Shown in pieces: positions 28,195 to 36,907 of a DNA stretch of 64,000 bases. A program made the translations under genes and the position numbers. Positions within the stretch are counted from its first letter, which is position 1. The number at the start of each line of letters is the position of its first letter. Under the pieces are notes generated by a model. It was not told the origin of the DNA and made no database searches. It saw only the letters and a program-made list of their open reading frames with translations. The DNA comes from Bauldia sp. (lineage in GTDB: Bacteria > Pseudomonadota > Alphaproteobacteria > Rhizobiales > Kaistiaceae), in assembly GCA_026126025.1 (NCBI GenBank), contig JAHCJZ010000005.1, positions 124,001-188,000 on the forward strand. The letters run 5' to 3'.

Positions 28195-28214
28195 TTGGCA
28201 TGGTATGGCGGAGG

Positions 28215-29135
28215 CTACTGCCCGGCCGCGGCGGCGACCTCGGCGGCGAAGTCGGTCTCTTCCTTCTCGATGCCCTCGCCGAGGCGGAAGCACACGAAGT
28301 CGGTCACGGTGATCGGTGCGCCAGCGCCCTCCTCGGCCGCTTTCACGGCGGCCTCGACGGTGAGGTCCGGATTCACCACGAAGACCTGCGCCAGAAGCAC
28401 CGACTCCTCGTAGAATTTCCGCATCCGGCCATCGACCATCTTCTCGATGATCGACTCCGGCTTGCCGGACTCGCGCGCCTGGTCGGCGAACACCGCCCGC
28501 TCCTTCGCGACCACATCCGGATCGAGGCTCTCGACCCGCACGGCGAGCGGATTCGCGGCGGCGATGTGCATCGCCACCTGACGCCCGATCTCGAGCAGCT
28601 TCGCCTTGTCGCCGCTCGACTGCACGCCGACGAGCACGCCGATCTTGCCGAGGTCCGGCGCGATCTGGCCGTGGACATAGCTCGCCACGACGCCTTCGCT
28701 CACGCTGAGGCGCGCCGCACGGCGGAGCGTCATGTTCTCGCCGATATGGGCGACCGCATCCTTGATCTCGTCATCGACCGTGCGGCCGGTGCCGGGGAAC
28801 GGCGCCGAGCCGACAGCCACCGGGTCGCTCGCGGTGAGTGCGACGCCGGCGATGGTCTTCACCATCGTCTGGAACCGGTCGTTCCGGGCGACGAAGTCGG
28901 TCTCCGAGTTCACCTCGACCACCGCTGCGGCGCGGTCGCCCGAAGCGACGCCGATCAGGCCTTCCGCCGCAACGCGGCCGGCCTTCTTGGCGGCCTTGGC
29001 GAGGCCCTTGGTGCGCAGCCAGTGGATGGCGGCTTCCATGTCGCCGCCGGTCTCGGTCAGCGCGGTCTTGCAGTCCATCATGCCGGCTCCGGTCTTCTCG
29101 CGGAGCTCCTTCACGGTCGCAGCCGTAATGGTCAT
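28215..29135 (-). CDS. tsf: elongation factor Ts
   Basis: Nucleotide exchange factor for EF-Tu. 306 residues: N-terminal UBA-like domain ([19 protein letters not shown]), the TDFVARND core motif, and the C-terminal [14 protein letters not shown] region. It follows rpsB by 79 nt, as in nearly all bacteria. Confidence 0.96.
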   Translation of the reverse strand: MTITAATVKELREKTGAGMMDCKTALTETGGDMEAAIHWLRTKGLAKAAKKAGRVAAEGLIGVASGDRAAAVVEVNSETDFVARNDRFQTMVKTIAGVALTASDPVAVGSAPFPGTGRTVDDEIKDAVAHIGENMTLRRAARLSVSEGVVASYVHGQIAPDLGKIGVLVGVQSSGDKAKLLEIGRQVAMHIAAANPLAVRVESLDPDVVAKERAVFADQARESGKPESIIEKMVDGRMRKFYEESVLLAQVFVVNPDLTVEAAVKAAEEGAGAPITVTDFVCFRLGEGIEKEETDFAAEVAAAAGQ

Positions 29136-29163
29136 GGGTCACGGTCCTTCGTGTAACGGGTTT

Positions 29164-29209
29164 GCGCCGGCAGGCCTGCCGGCGCCCGTCGGGAAGCCTT
29201 GAGGCTTCC
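29164..29209. promoter_or_regulatory. two hairpins in the rpsB-tsf spacer
   Basis: A perfect 22-bp palindrome (GCGCCGGCAGG and its inverse, 29164-29185) and GGAAGCC/GGCTTCC around TTGA (29192-29209) fill the gap between rpsB and tsf. They could attenuate read-through into tsf or protect the rpsB message end; no T-run is present. Confidence 0.55.
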
Positions 29210-29214
29210 GGATG

Positions 29215-30234
29215 TCAGGCGTTTTCGCCGAGCAGCGTGCGCGCCTGCCCGACCCAGTCGTCCCGCTCGACCCGACCCTTCGCATTGAGGGCGGTGTCGA
29301 GCCGGGCGATGTCGTCCGGGCTCATGGCGGCAATCTGGTCGAGGCGCGTCACGCCCAGCGCATGAAGCTTGCCCTCCAGCACCTTGCCCACACCGGGAAG
29401 CTGCTTGAGGTTGTCCGGCGGCCCGTCTGGCCGGTCGAACAGCGTCGCCTCGGCTTCGGGTTCGGCGCCGGCGGCCGGAGCCGCGTCGAGCGCCGTTTCC
29501 TCCATGACCTCTTCCTGCGCCCCGATGTCGACGCCCACGGCGCCCTGGCCGCGGGAGATGCCGTCGATCGCCGCCCGCGCGACGAGGTCGCAGTAGAGCG
29601 TGATCGCCCGGCCGGCGTCGTCATTGCCCGGGATCGGGTAAGTGATCCCGTCGGGGTTCGAGTTCGAATCGAGCACCGCCGCCACCGGAATGTTGAGGCG
29701 CTTCGCCTCCTGCACCGCGATCGACTCCTTGTTGGTGTCGATCACGAAGATGAGGTCCGGCAGGCCGCCCATGTCCTTGATGCCGCCAAGCGCGTTCTCG
29801 AGCTTGTCGCGCTCGCGGGTCAGCGTCAGACGCTCCTTCTTAGTGAGGCCCTGCGCGCCCTCGGCCAGCATCTCGTCGACCTCGCGCAGCCGCTTGATCG
29901 ACTGCGAGATCGTCTTCCAGTTGGTCAGCATGCCGCCGAGCCAACGGGAATTGACGAAATACTGCGCCGAGCGCCGCGCCGCCGTCGCGATCGGCTCAGA
30001 CGCCTGGCGCTTGGTGCCGACCATCAGCACGCGCCCGCCGCCGGCAACCGCGTCGCTCACCGCCTGCAGCGCGCGATGGAGCATCGGCACGGTCTGCGCC
30101 AGATCCATGATGTGGATGTTGTTGCGCGTCCCGTAGATGAAGGACTCCATCTTCGGGTTCCAGCGGTGCTTCTGATGGCCGAAATGAACGCCAGCTTCCA
30201 GCAGCTGACGCATAGTGAAATCCGGCAGTGCCAT
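29215..30234 (-). CDS. rpsB: 30S ribosomal protein S2 with C-terminal helix-hairpin-helix extension
   Basis: 339 residues against ~240-260 for standard S2. The S2 core ([20 protein letters not shown], then [15 protein letters not shown] and a typical GNDDAGRAI segment) is intact. After a Glu/Ala-rich linker, residues ~275-335 form a helix-hairpin-helix-like module ([38 protein letters not shown], then [12 protein letters not shown]). Extended S2 proteins are known from Rhizobiales. The same module ends NuoE in this window. The start follows AAGGAG at a somewhat long spacing. Confidence 0.95.
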   Translation of the reverse strand: MALPDFTMRQLLEAGVHFGHQKHRWNPKMESFIYGTRNNIHIMDLAQTVPMLHRALQAVSDAVAGGGRVLMVGTKRQASEPIATAARRSAQYFVNSRWLGGMLTNWKTISQSIKRLREVDEMLAEGAQGLTKKERLTLTRERDKLENALGGIKDMGGLPDLIFVIDTNKESIAVQEAKRLNIPVAAVLDSNSNPDGITYPIPGNDDAGRAITLYCDLVARAAIDGISRGQGAVGVDIGAQEEVMEETALDAAPAAGAEPEAEATLFDRPDGPPDNLKQLPGVGKVLEGKLHALGVTRLDQIAAMSPDDIARLDTALNAKGRVERDDWVGQARTLLGENA

Positions 30235-30604
30235 GACTGCGCTTCTCCTTGACCGGTTGTGCCTCTGCGGGAGTTGTCCGGTTGCCCGGACACCGGCAGG
30301 GATCGGCTGAGCCGGCCCTTAACCCGCATGTGGAATGAGGCAGGCATATAGGGGGATCGGCCGCGAAACACAAGGCGCCGGCACGGGTCGGAGCGCGTTG
30401 ATCCGATGTCCTAGCCCGGATCGGCCGCACGGGCTTTGCTGGCTAAATCTACTCCAATGTAATCCTAGATGCCTCTATGTATTATAGCTCTAATCTATTA
30501 TATTTGACAGAGGCGTATCCCTCACGATACTCAGTCGCGCCATGCAGCGAGCAGCACAAGATTTTGTTCGTCGCGCAGTCTAACTGGGAATTGGAGAGGG
30601 AAAT
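30235..30604. other. intergenic region: rpsB leader and pseudoazurin promoter
   Basis: The rpsB-proximal ~130 bases (30235-30370) are GC-rich with no clear conserved leader fold that I can identify. Bases ~30440-30545 are markedly AT-rich for this genome and include a sigma-70-like promoter toward the pseudoazurin gene. Short frames here have no family resemblance. Confidence 0.6.
30504..30531 (+). promoter_or_regulatory. sigma-70-type promoter of the pseudoazurin gene
   Basis: TTGACA (30504-30509), a 16-base spacer, then GATACT (30526-30531), within an AT-rich stretch. The gene start is 73 bases further on, with GAGAGGG as ribosome binding site at about 30594. No FNR/FixK-type palindrome was recognised next to it. 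Confidence 0.6.
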
Positions 30605-31051
30605 ATGCGGTCTATTTTCCGTGCAGCAGGAGTTGCCGTCACGTTTCTGGCGTCGACGTCGGTCGTCAGCGCAGCGGAGCATGTCGTCCAGATGCTCAAC
30701 GCCGGCACCGACGGGATAATGGTCTTCGAACCCGGGTTCGTCCGCGCCAGTGTCGGAGACACGATCCGGTTTGTCGCCACCAACCCCGGACACTTCGTCC
30801 AGTCGGTCGCAACTCCGGAAGGAGTTCCCCCGTGGGTCGGTCAGTTCAATACCGACTTCGTGGTCGAAGTCACCTTGCCCGGCATCTATGTCTACATCTG
30901 TCCGCCACATGTGGCGATGGGGATGCTTGGCGTCATCCAGGTTGACGAGCCCATCAACCTCGATGCGATCCAGCCCGCGCTGGAAGAGCTGCGCACGACG
31001 GTGGTGGTCAACCCGGACCGGCTCGACCGCTACCTCGGGATGATCGAATAG
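30605..31051 (+). CDS. pseudoazurin (type 1 blue copper protein)
   Basis: Small periplasmic electron carrier. 148 residues with a signal peptide (cleavage after VVSAA, about residue 24) and a cupredoxin fold. The four copper ligands are visible: His63 (NPGHFVQS), Cys99, His102 and Met107 (ICPPHVAMGM). The C-terminal tail (NLDAIQPALEELR) matches pseudoazurin helices. Family members often donate electrons to copper nitrite reductase or nitrous oxide reductase, but no denitrification gene is in the window, so the partner is unknown. It ends 13 bases from the dnaE stop (convergent). Confidence 0.9.
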   Translation: MRSIFRAAGVAVTFLASTSVVSAAEHVVQMLNAGTDGIMVFEPGFVRASVGDTIRFVATNPGHFVQSVATPEGVPPWVGQFNTDFVVEVTLPGIYVYICPPHVAMGMLGVIQVDEPINLDAIQPALEELRTTVVVNPDRLDRYLGMIE

Positions 31052-31064
31052 GGCACGCGATACC

Positions 31065-34000
31065 CTAGACCAGCTCGACCTGCTCGACGCCTTCGAGCGT
31101 GCGTATCGCGCCGGCGATCTGCGGCGACACCACGAACTTGCCGGGAAGTCGAACCTCGACTTCCCGCTTGCCCTCCTCGCCGACCACCACGAAGCTGACC
31201 TCGCCCTCCCCGCGCGCCTGAAGATGCCGGCCGACCGTGGCGAGCGGAGCGTCGTCGGCGAGGAAGACGCGGAGCTTCCTCAGCGTGTCGGTCATGCGGT
31301 CCAGCGGCTCGACGGACTGGATGCGGAGGCTGACGCCTTCCGGCCGCTGCTCGGCATTGACCATCACCACCACCGACTGCCCGACCTCGAGCTGGTCTCG
31401 GTACTGGCCGAGCGTCTCGGAGAAGATCACCGCCTCGTACTGGCCGGTCGGGTCGGAGAGCTGGACGATGCCCATGCGGCCACCGGTGCGGGTGCGGCGT
31501 TCCTGGCGGCCGGTGACGGTCCCCGCGAGCCGCCCGGCGGTCGCGCCGCCACGCACCGATTCCCCGAACTCCGCCCAAGTCTGGACCCGCTCGCGCTTGA
31601 GGATCGCGCCGTAATCGTCGAGCGGATGCGCTGAGAGGTAGAAGCCGACCGCCGCATGCTCGCGCTGCAGCCGCTCGGCCGGCATCCAGTCCTCCGCCTG
31701 AGGTAGATGCAGCGTGTCCTCGCCGGGCGAGCCGAAGAGTTCGTTCTGGCCCATCGCGGCGCCTTCGCTGACGCGGGTCGCCTGTGCCATGATCGCGTCG
31801 AGCCCGGCGGTGACCCGCGCCCGGTTGCGCTCCAGCGCGTCGAACGCGCCGGCCGCGGCGAGGCTCTCCAGCACCCGCTTGCTCACCGCCCGCGGATTGA
31901 TGCGGCTGGCGAAGTCCGAGAGGCTGGCGAACGGCCGGTCGCCGCGCACCTCGACGATATGCTCGATCGCCTGCGGCCCGACCGCCTTGAGCGCGGCGAG
32001 CGAGTAGTGGATCCGGCCGTCCTCGACCGCGAAATCGACCCGCCCGCGATTGATCGACGGCGCTTCAACCGGAATACCAAGTCTCAGCGCTTCACGCCTG
32101 AATTCATTGATCTTGTCGGTGTTGCCGATGTCGAGCGTCATCGACGCGGCGAGGAACGCCGCCGGGTACTTCGCCTTGAGATAGGCGGTCTGGTAGGTGA
32201 TCAGCGCATAGGGCGCGGAGTGGGACTTGTTGAAGCCGTAGTCCGCGAATTTGGCGCAGGCTTCGAAGATCGCCTCGGCGTCGGCATGCGACAGGCCGCG
32301 CTCGGTCGCACCGCTGATGAAGCGGGCGCGCTGCTTCTCCATCTCGGCGCGGATCTTCTTGCCCATGGCGCGCCGCAGGAGATCGGCCTCGCCGAAGCTG
32401 TAGCCGGCGAGGTCGCGCGCGATCTGCATCACCTGCTCCTGGTAGGTGATGACGCCGTAGGTCGGCTCCAGGATCGGCTCCAGCCGCGGGTGGATGTAGG
32501 TCACCGGCTCGCGGCCGAGCTTGCGGGCGCAATAGGTCGGGATGTTCGCCATCGGCCCCGGCCGGTAAAGCGCGACGAGGGCGATGAGATCCTCGAAGCG
32601 GTCGGGGCGCATGTCGATCAGCGCCCGCCTCATGCCCGCGCTTTCCACCTGGAACACGCCGACCGCCTCGCCGCGCGCGAGGGACGCGAAGGTGTCGGCG
32701 TCGTCCAGCGGAATGCGGGCGAGATCGACGTGGATGCCGTCCTTCTCCAGGAGCCGCACGGTCGCGTCGAGGACGGTCAGCGTCTTGAGGCCGAGGAAGT
32801 CGAACTTCACCAGCCCCGCCTGCTCCACCCACTTCATATTGTACTGGGTGACGGGCATGAAGGAGCGCGGGTCGCGGTAGAGCGGCACGAGGTCGATCAG
32901 CGGGCGGTCGGCGATCACGATGCCGGCGGCATGGGTCGAGGCATGGCGGTAGAGGCCTTCGAGCTTGCCGCCGATGTCGAGGAGCCGCGCCACCACGGGG
33001 TCAGAGGCGCGGGCTTCCTTCAGCTTCGGCTCGTCGGCCTCGGCCTGCGCCAGCGTGACCGGGTTGGTCGGATTCTGCGGCACCATCTTGCAGAGCCGGT
33101 CGACCTGCCCGTAGGGCAGCTGCAGCACGCGGCCAACGTCGCGCAGCACAGCGCGGGCCTGCAGCGTCCCGAAGGTGATGATCTGCGCCACGCGGTCGTC
33201 GCCATATTTCGACTGGACGTAGCGGAACACCTCGTCGCGCCGGTCCGGGCAGAAGTCGATGTCGAAGTCCGGCATCGACACGCGCTCCGGGTTCAGGAAG
33301 CGCTCGAAGAGGAGGCCGAAGCGGATCGGGTCGAGGTCGGTGATGGTGAGCGCCCAGGCGACCACCGAGCCGGCGCCGGAGCCACGGCCGGGACCGACCG
33401 GGATCTTCTGCCGCTTCGCCCACTGGATGAAGTCGGCGACGATGAGGAAATAGCCCGGGTACTTCATCCGGATGATGACGCCGAGCTCGTAGTCGAGCCG
33501 GGTCCGGTAGTCCGCCTCGGTCTGGCCCGGCGCGAGGCCCTCCGCCGCCAGCCGCGCCGTCAGGCCCTCATGCGCGGCGGCGCGCAATGCCTCCGCCTCG
33601 GCCGCGTCGGCTTCCGCCGGATCCTCGGCCGCCCCGGCGAAGCGCGGCAACATCGGCGCCACCTTCGCGGGGCGGAAGGCGCAACGGAGCGCGATCTCCA
33701 CGGTGCTGGCGGCGGCTTCGGGGAGATCGGCGAACAGCTCGACCATCGCCGCGCGCGGCTTGAACCAGTGCTCGCGGGTGAGGCGCCGGCGGTCGGTGTC
33801 CGCCATCACCGTCCCCTCGGCGATCGCGATCAGCGCGTCATGCGCCTCGAAATCCCCGGCCTCGGCGAAGAAGCAGTCATTGGTCGCGACGATCGGCAGG
33901 CCGAGCCGATAGGCAAGGTCGAGAAGCTGCGGCTCGGTCGCCGCCTCCTCGGGCAGGCCGTGGCGCTGCAGCTCGACATAGAGCCGGTCGCCGAAGAGGG

Positions 34001-34520
34001 CGGCGAGCCGTTCGAGCCGCGCCGCCGCGATCTCCCCCTGCCCCGCGAGGAGCGGCTGGTTGACCGGCCCGCCGGTGCTGCCGGTGAGCGCGATAAGACC
34101 CTCGGCCGCGCCGGCGAGGTCGCCGAACAGCACATGCGGCGCGGCGCCGGTCTCGGTGCCGAGGAACGACTGCGAGACGAGCCGCACGAGGTTGCGATAG
34201 CCCGCATCGGTCGCCGCGATGAGGACGAGGTTCGACAGCGCCGGACCGCCCCCCTGCCCGCGCCGCCGCGGCGCGAAGCCGTCGACCATGTCGACCGCGA
34301 GCTGCACCCCGACGATCGGCTGGACGCCGGCGCCGGCCATGGTCTCGGAAAATTCGAGCGCGCCGAAGAGATTGCCGGAATCGGCGATGCCGAGCGCCGG
34401 CATCCGGTCGGCCGCGGCGAGCTTGGCGAGCGCCTTGAGCGGCAGCGCGCCTTCCAGCAGCGAATAGGGCGAATGCACCCGCAGGTGCACGAACCCGACA
34501 TCGCGGATGAGCGATTCCAT
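31065..34520 (-). CDS. dnaE: DNA polymerase III subunit alpha
   Basis: Main replicative polymerase. 1,151 residues, normal for DnaE1. PHP domain at the N-terminus (FVHLRVHSPYSLLEGALPLK), palm with the catalytic aspartates in RVSMPDFDIDFCPD, fingers and tandem HhH region, OB domain, and a C-terminal beta-binding area. The VGPGRGSGAGS loop is present. ATG 34520 follows GGAGGTCCG; two upstream in-frame ATGs (34568 and 34682) are possible but the added residues are not conserved-looking and would run into the palindromic repeats. The PHP metal-site histidines seem largely kept (HLRVHS). Confidence 0.95.
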   Translation of the reverse strand: MESLIRDVGFVHLRVHSPYSLLEGALPLKALAKLAAADRMPALGIADSGNLFGALEFSETMAGAGVQPIVGVQLAVDMVDGFAPRRRGQGGGPALSNLVLIAATDAGYRNLVRLVSQSFLGTETGAAPHVLFGDLAGAAEGLIALTGSTGGPVNQPLLAGQGEIAAARLERLAALFGDRLYVELQRHGLPEEAATEPQLLDLAYRLGLPIVATNDCFFAEAGDFEAHDALIAIAEGTVMADTDRRRLTREHWFKPRAAMVELFADLPEAAASTVEIALRCAFRPAKVAPMLPRFAGAAEDPAEADAAEAEALRAAAHEGLTARLAAEGLAPGQTEADYRTRLDYELGVIIRMKYPGYFLIVADFIQWAKRQKIPVGPGRGSGAGSVVAWALTITDLDPIRFGLLFERFLNPERVSMPDFDIDFCPDRRDEVFRYVQSKYGDDRVAQIITFGTLQARAVLRDVGRVLQLPYGQVDRLCKMVPQNPTNPVTLAQAEADEPKLKEARASDPVVARLLDIGGKLEGLYRHASTHAAGIVIADRPLIDLVPLYRDPRSFMPVTQYNMKWVEQAGLVKFDFLGLKTLTVLDATVRLLEKDGIHVDLARIPLDDADTFASLARGEAVGVFQVESAGMRRALIDMRPDRFEDLIALVALYRPGPMANIPTYCARKLGREPVTYIHPRLEPILEPTYGVITYQEQVMQIARDLAGYSFGEADLLRRAMGKKIRAEMEKQRARFISGATERGLSHADAEAIFEACAKFADYGFNKSHSAPYALITYQTAYLKAKYPAAFLAASMTLDIGNTDKINEFRREALRLGIPVEAPSINRGRVDFAVEDGRIHYSLAALKAVGPQAIEHIVEVRGDRPFASLSDFASRINPRAVSKRVLESLAAAGAFDALERNRARVTAGLDAIMAQATRVSEGAAMGQNELFGSPGEDTLHLPQAEDWMPAERLQREHAAVGFYLSAHPLDDYGAILKRERVQTWAEFGESVRGGATAGRLAGTVTGRQERRTRTGGRMGIVQLSDPTGQYEAVIFSETLGQYRDQLEVGQSVVVMVNAEQRPEGVSLRIQSVEPLDRMTDTLRKLRVFLADDAPLATVGRHLQARGEGEVSFVVVGEEGKREVEVRLPGKFVVSPQIAGAIRTLEGVEQVELV

Positions 34521-34598
34521 CAACGGACCTCCGCCGGCACTCTCGCGGTGCGCCGGCGGAGAGTCCATCGCGCTCGCGGGCGGATTGGGGATGACGCT

Positions 34599-34633
34599 TA
34601 GAGCGTGATCCGACCAGGTCGGATCACGCTCTA
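34599..34633. repeat. 35-bp perfect palindrome upstream of dnaE
   Basis: AGAGCGTGATCCGACC (34600-34615) and its exact inverse (34617-34632) flank a single A, with an additional T-A pair outside. It shares the GAGC(G/A)TGATC edge with the next palindrome. Confidence 0.8.
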
Positions 34634-34650
34634 GCGCTATGTCTTTGTTG

Positions 34651-34699
34651 GAGCATGATCTTTTCGAAAAACCGGCATCCACTTTTTCGGATCATGCTC
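34651..34699. repeat. GAGCATGATC...GATCATGCTC dispersed palindrome
   Basis: GAGCATGATC (34651-34660) pairs with GATCATGCTC (34690-34699), and inside it CGAAAAA (34665-34671) pairs with TTTTTCG (34683-34689) around an ACCGGCATCCA-type loop. This type of sequence is a common intergenic repeat of Rhizobiales genomes. Its right edge touches the stop codon of the small frame at 34699. Confidence 0.75.
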
Positions 34700-34797
34700 T
34701 AGAGCGCACCGCTGAGAAGGCCGGACCACAGCCCGACGCCGACGAGAAAGCCGGCCAGGGTGGCCAGCGCGGTGACTTCGCGAACGAGGTGACTCAT
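34699..34797 (-). CDS. possible small membrane peptide
   Basis: A 32-residue frame (MSHLVREVTALATLAGFLVG, continuing hydrophobic to SGLLSGAL) forms one membrane helix. GAGG lies ~10 bases before ATG 34797; a longer frame from 34887 runs across the edge of the second transposon and is rejected. No family is recognised; it could be chance. Confidence 0.35.
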   Translation of the reverse strand: MSHLVREVTALATLAGFLVGVGLWSGLLSGAL

Positions 34798-34857
34798 GAC
34801 AACTGCCTCGGATGTTGATTCTATGTATTCATTTTGTTCCCTTTCAGTTCGCAGAGT

Positions 34858-34865
34858 CAAGGCCC
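34858..34865. repeat. 8-bp target site duplication of second element, left
   Basis: CAAGGCCC, identical to 36841-36848. Confidence 0.9.
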
Positions 34866-34903
34866 CCCATATATCCCCTTCCGACATGTGATAGACTCAT
34901 GCT

Positions 34904-35857
34904 ATGATCAACCTACGGTGGAGGTCTGAGGGGGAGGACACCGTGACGACGGTTGATCTGTCGCGCCTACGCGGCGACCAGATTGTGATCCACTATGGCG
35001 GAGCGCTGACTAGCGTAGACGCCTACACGTTTGCCAACTCGCTGGTCGCATTTGCCGACGCTGCGAGAGCCGTAAATGCTGTAATCAACCCCGGCCAGAA
35101 TATCGAGATTCGGATCGAAGCGCTCGGCGACGGGAGCTTTCGAGCCGTCGTTAAGCGCATCACAAAGGGCATTGGCGGGTTCTTCTCGAAAGGCGTCCAG
35201 CCGCTGTTTTGGGGTGTGATTGGCACTCTCCTCTACGACATTGCCGACCCATCAGAGGTTCAGATCGTCATCGAAGACGACCAAGTCGTGATCGAGCACG
35301 GTGGTGATAGGATTATCGTGCCGCGCGAGGTCTACGACATGGCTCAGCAAGCGCGGGCCGATCCAGAGGTTCAGCGAAACATCCGCCGAACGATAGAGGT
35401 TTTGGAACCCGACCCGGCAATAGAGAACTTCGGACTAACGCCTGAAATCGATGACCCGGAGCCCTTGGTACAGGTGCCTCGCTCAAGGTTCGCGATGCTC
35501 ACCCGTCCGCCAGAACTATCCCCCGACAATCCTACTAAAAGAGAACATCGCGAGCGTGCTCGTCTCGTTATTCTCAAGGCGTGGCTCAAGAAGGGGCGAC
35601 ACAAGTGGCAGTTCGAATGGAACGGCGTTCCGCTATCGGCACCTATCGAGGATCAGGAGTTCCTCGATAGGCTCGCAAGGCGCGAGTACCTGTTGGGCGC
35701 CGGCGATGCGCTGGACGTGTTGCTCCGGGTCAATCAGGACCTAGATGAAGCGCTAGGTGTGTACGTGAATGACCAATCGACCTTCATAGTGGAGAAGGTG
35801 TTCAGGGTCGTGCCGCAGACGCCGCAGGCGTTGTTGCCCGACCAGCCGGAGGGCTGA
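34904..35857 (+). CDS. passenger protein of second IS1595 element, unknown function
   Basis: 317 residues, no domain recognised. The first ~150 residues are beta-rich with a hydrophobic segment near 95-110 (GFFSKGVQPLFWGVIGTLLY); two short EVQIVIEDDQVVIEHGG strands follow, then a DPEP-containing linker. The last ~110 residues (RARLVILKAWLKKGRHKWQF, then a tail ending VVPQTPQALLPDQPEG) look like a separate domain. It starts 38 bases from the element end, GGTCTGAGG-like bases being no clear ribosome site; start choice is uncertain. It could be a membrane-associated or DNA-interacting accessory protein; neither is supported directly. Confidence 0.7.
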   Translation: MINLRWRSEGEDTVTTVDLSRLRGDQIVIHYGGALTSVDAYTFANSLVAFADAARAVNAVINPGQNIEIRIEALGDGSFRAVVKRITKGIGGFFSKGVQPLFWGVIGTLLYDIADPSEVQIVIEDDQVVIEHGGDRIIVPREVYDMAQQARADPEVQRNIRRTIEVLEPDPAIENFGLTPEIDDPEPLVQVPRSRFAMLTRPPELSPDNPTKREHRERARLVILKAWLKKGRHKWQFEWNGVPLSAPIEDQEFLDRLARREYLLGAGDALDVLLRVNQDLDEALGVYVNDQSTFIVEKVFRVVPQTPQALLPDQPEG

Positions 35858-35860
35858 CGA

Positions 35861-36046
35861 ATGGATCGCTTCGACAAGCTACTTCGCGCGATGCTGACTA
35901 AGCCCGCGCTCTCGGCCGAGGGAAAGCCATCAAAAGCAGGTCGAACATCATCCAAGGGGTCTTCCGCAGGTTCCAGCGAAACTCGATCTCGCGGAGGTAA
36001 GTCTGCAGGTACTTCGGGGAAACCCAAACGTGCGTCCCCCCGATAG
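35861..36046 (+). CDS. possible small basic protein overlapping transposase end
   Basis: 61 residues: a helical start (MDRFDKLLRAMLTKPALSAE) followed by a Ser/Gly/Lys/Arg-rich tail. It begins 3 bases after the 317-codon gene, suggesting coupling, but 149 bases overlap the transposase in antisense, and the tail could be an artefact of that overlap. Confidence 0.4.
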   Translation: MDRFDKLLRAMLTKPALSAEGKPSKAGRTSSKGSSAGSSETRSRGGKSAGTSGKPKRASPR

Positions 36047-36779
36047 TCCGCTTCACCATCGACCAGAAGGCTTCCACCGTGTTGGTGTGCCACTGGCCGC
36101 GAGCCCATTCCTTCTTGGAGTGATCGACCGCTTCGTGCTGGAAGCCGAAGCGCTCCAGATCGGCGAACGCATAAGCCTTGTCGGTCGCGATGCGCGAACC
36201 CTGACGGACCTTCCGCAGAATGTGCGGCTGGACTGACTCGGCACGACGGTTCGGGATGACGCGGGTGATCGCATCGCCGCCGCGCTCGACCATCCCGAGG
36301 ACGACCGTCTTATCGCCTTCGCCGAGCCTGTCGTGACCGCCGATGAAGGTCTTGTCAGCTTCGACAATGCCGCCACCGGGACCGCCGATAGGATCGTCGC
36401 CGTCCACGAAGCCCATATATTCGCGGATCAACCAGCACATGCGCCACGCGGTCTTGTAGGTCACGCCGAGCTGACGCTGGACCTCCTTCGCGGCAACACC
36501 ATTCCGGGTGGTCGTGAACAGGAACATGACGTGGAACCACGACCGCAGGGACGTGCGGGTGTTCTCGAACGGCGTTCCGGCGGTCGGATAGACCTGATTG
36601 CCGCAATGCTCGCACTCGTAAGCGCGGCGCTTCTTCACCCGGTAGTAGTGCGCCTGCTTGTGGCACTTCGGGCATTCGAAGCGCTCGCCGTAGCGAACCC
36701 GCATCATGTGGTCCAGACAGGCGTTGTCGTCCGGGAAGCGAGCCAGAAACTGGTTCAGAGTCAGCGGCTTCGTGAGCAT
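35898..36779 (-). CDS. IS1595-family transposase
   Basis: 293 residues. N-terminal zinc ribbon (CPKCHKQAHYY and CEHCGNQVYPTAGTPFENT), then the ISXO2-like catalytic domain: VEADKTFIGGHDR (first Asp), IATDKAYAFADLE (second Asp), and HTNTVEAFWSMVKRTIGG (Asn and Glu). ATG 36779 is preferred because AGGAG lies six bases before it; ATG 36785 is two codons upstream. Sequence differs clearly from the transposase of the comEC element. Confidence 0.93.
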   Translation of the reverse strand: MLTKPLTLNQFLARFPDDNACLDHMMRVRYGERFECPKCHKQAHYYRVKKRRAYECEHCGNQVYPTAGTPFENTRTSLRSWFHVMFLFTTTRNGVAAKEVQRQLGVTYKTAWRMCWLIREYMGFVDGDDPIGGPGGGIVEADKTFIGGHDRLGEGDKTVVLGMVERGGDAITRVIPNRRAESVQPHILRKVRQGSRIATDKAYAFADLERFGFQHEAVDHSKKEWARGQWHTNTVEAFWSMVKRTIGGTHVWVSPKYLQTYLREIEFRWNLRKTPWMMFDLLLMAFPRPRARA

Positions 36780-36840
36780 CGTCATCTCCTACAGAGGGAA
36801 TGTAGGTGATGCGGTTACATGTTTCAAGGGGATATATGGG

Positions 36841-36848
36841 CAAGGCCC
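36841..36848. repeat. 8-bp target site duplication of second element, right
   Basis: CAAGGCCC, identical to 34858-34865. Confidence 0.9.
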
Positions 36849-36907
36849 ATGGCAGCCCGCTCCGCGGAGGCGTATGATCGGCGCGGTTTCGGGAGGAGGA
36901 ACCTGCG

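Larger units (their letters stand above)
34866..36840. mobile_element. second IS1595-family element with passenger gene
   Basis: 1,975 bp with 8-bp duplications. Its ends are imperfect inverted repeats: CCCATATATCCCCTT identical at both ends, then three differing bases, then ACATGT again (21 of 24). These ends are unlike those of the comEC element, so the two are different members of the same family. Content: a 317-codon gene (+), a small overlapping frame (+), and the transposase (-). The insertion lies between genes upstream of the secreted protein at 36908 and disrupts none. Base composition is lower in GC than the flanks. Confidence 0.92.

Noticed and set aside
30477-30719. 80-codon frame starting in the pseudoazurin promoter
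   Set aside because: It overlaps the pseudoazurin signal peptide in another frame and contains the promoter elements.
31707-34601. Plus-strand open frame of ~960 codons opposite dnaE
   Set aside because: It is a complete antisense shadow of dnaE, and the composition is typical of reverse-strand artefacts.
34699-34887. 62-codon minus-strand frame
   Set aside because: Its 5' end crosses the boundary of the second transposon and the target duplication, so only the inner 32-codon version was kept, at low confidence.
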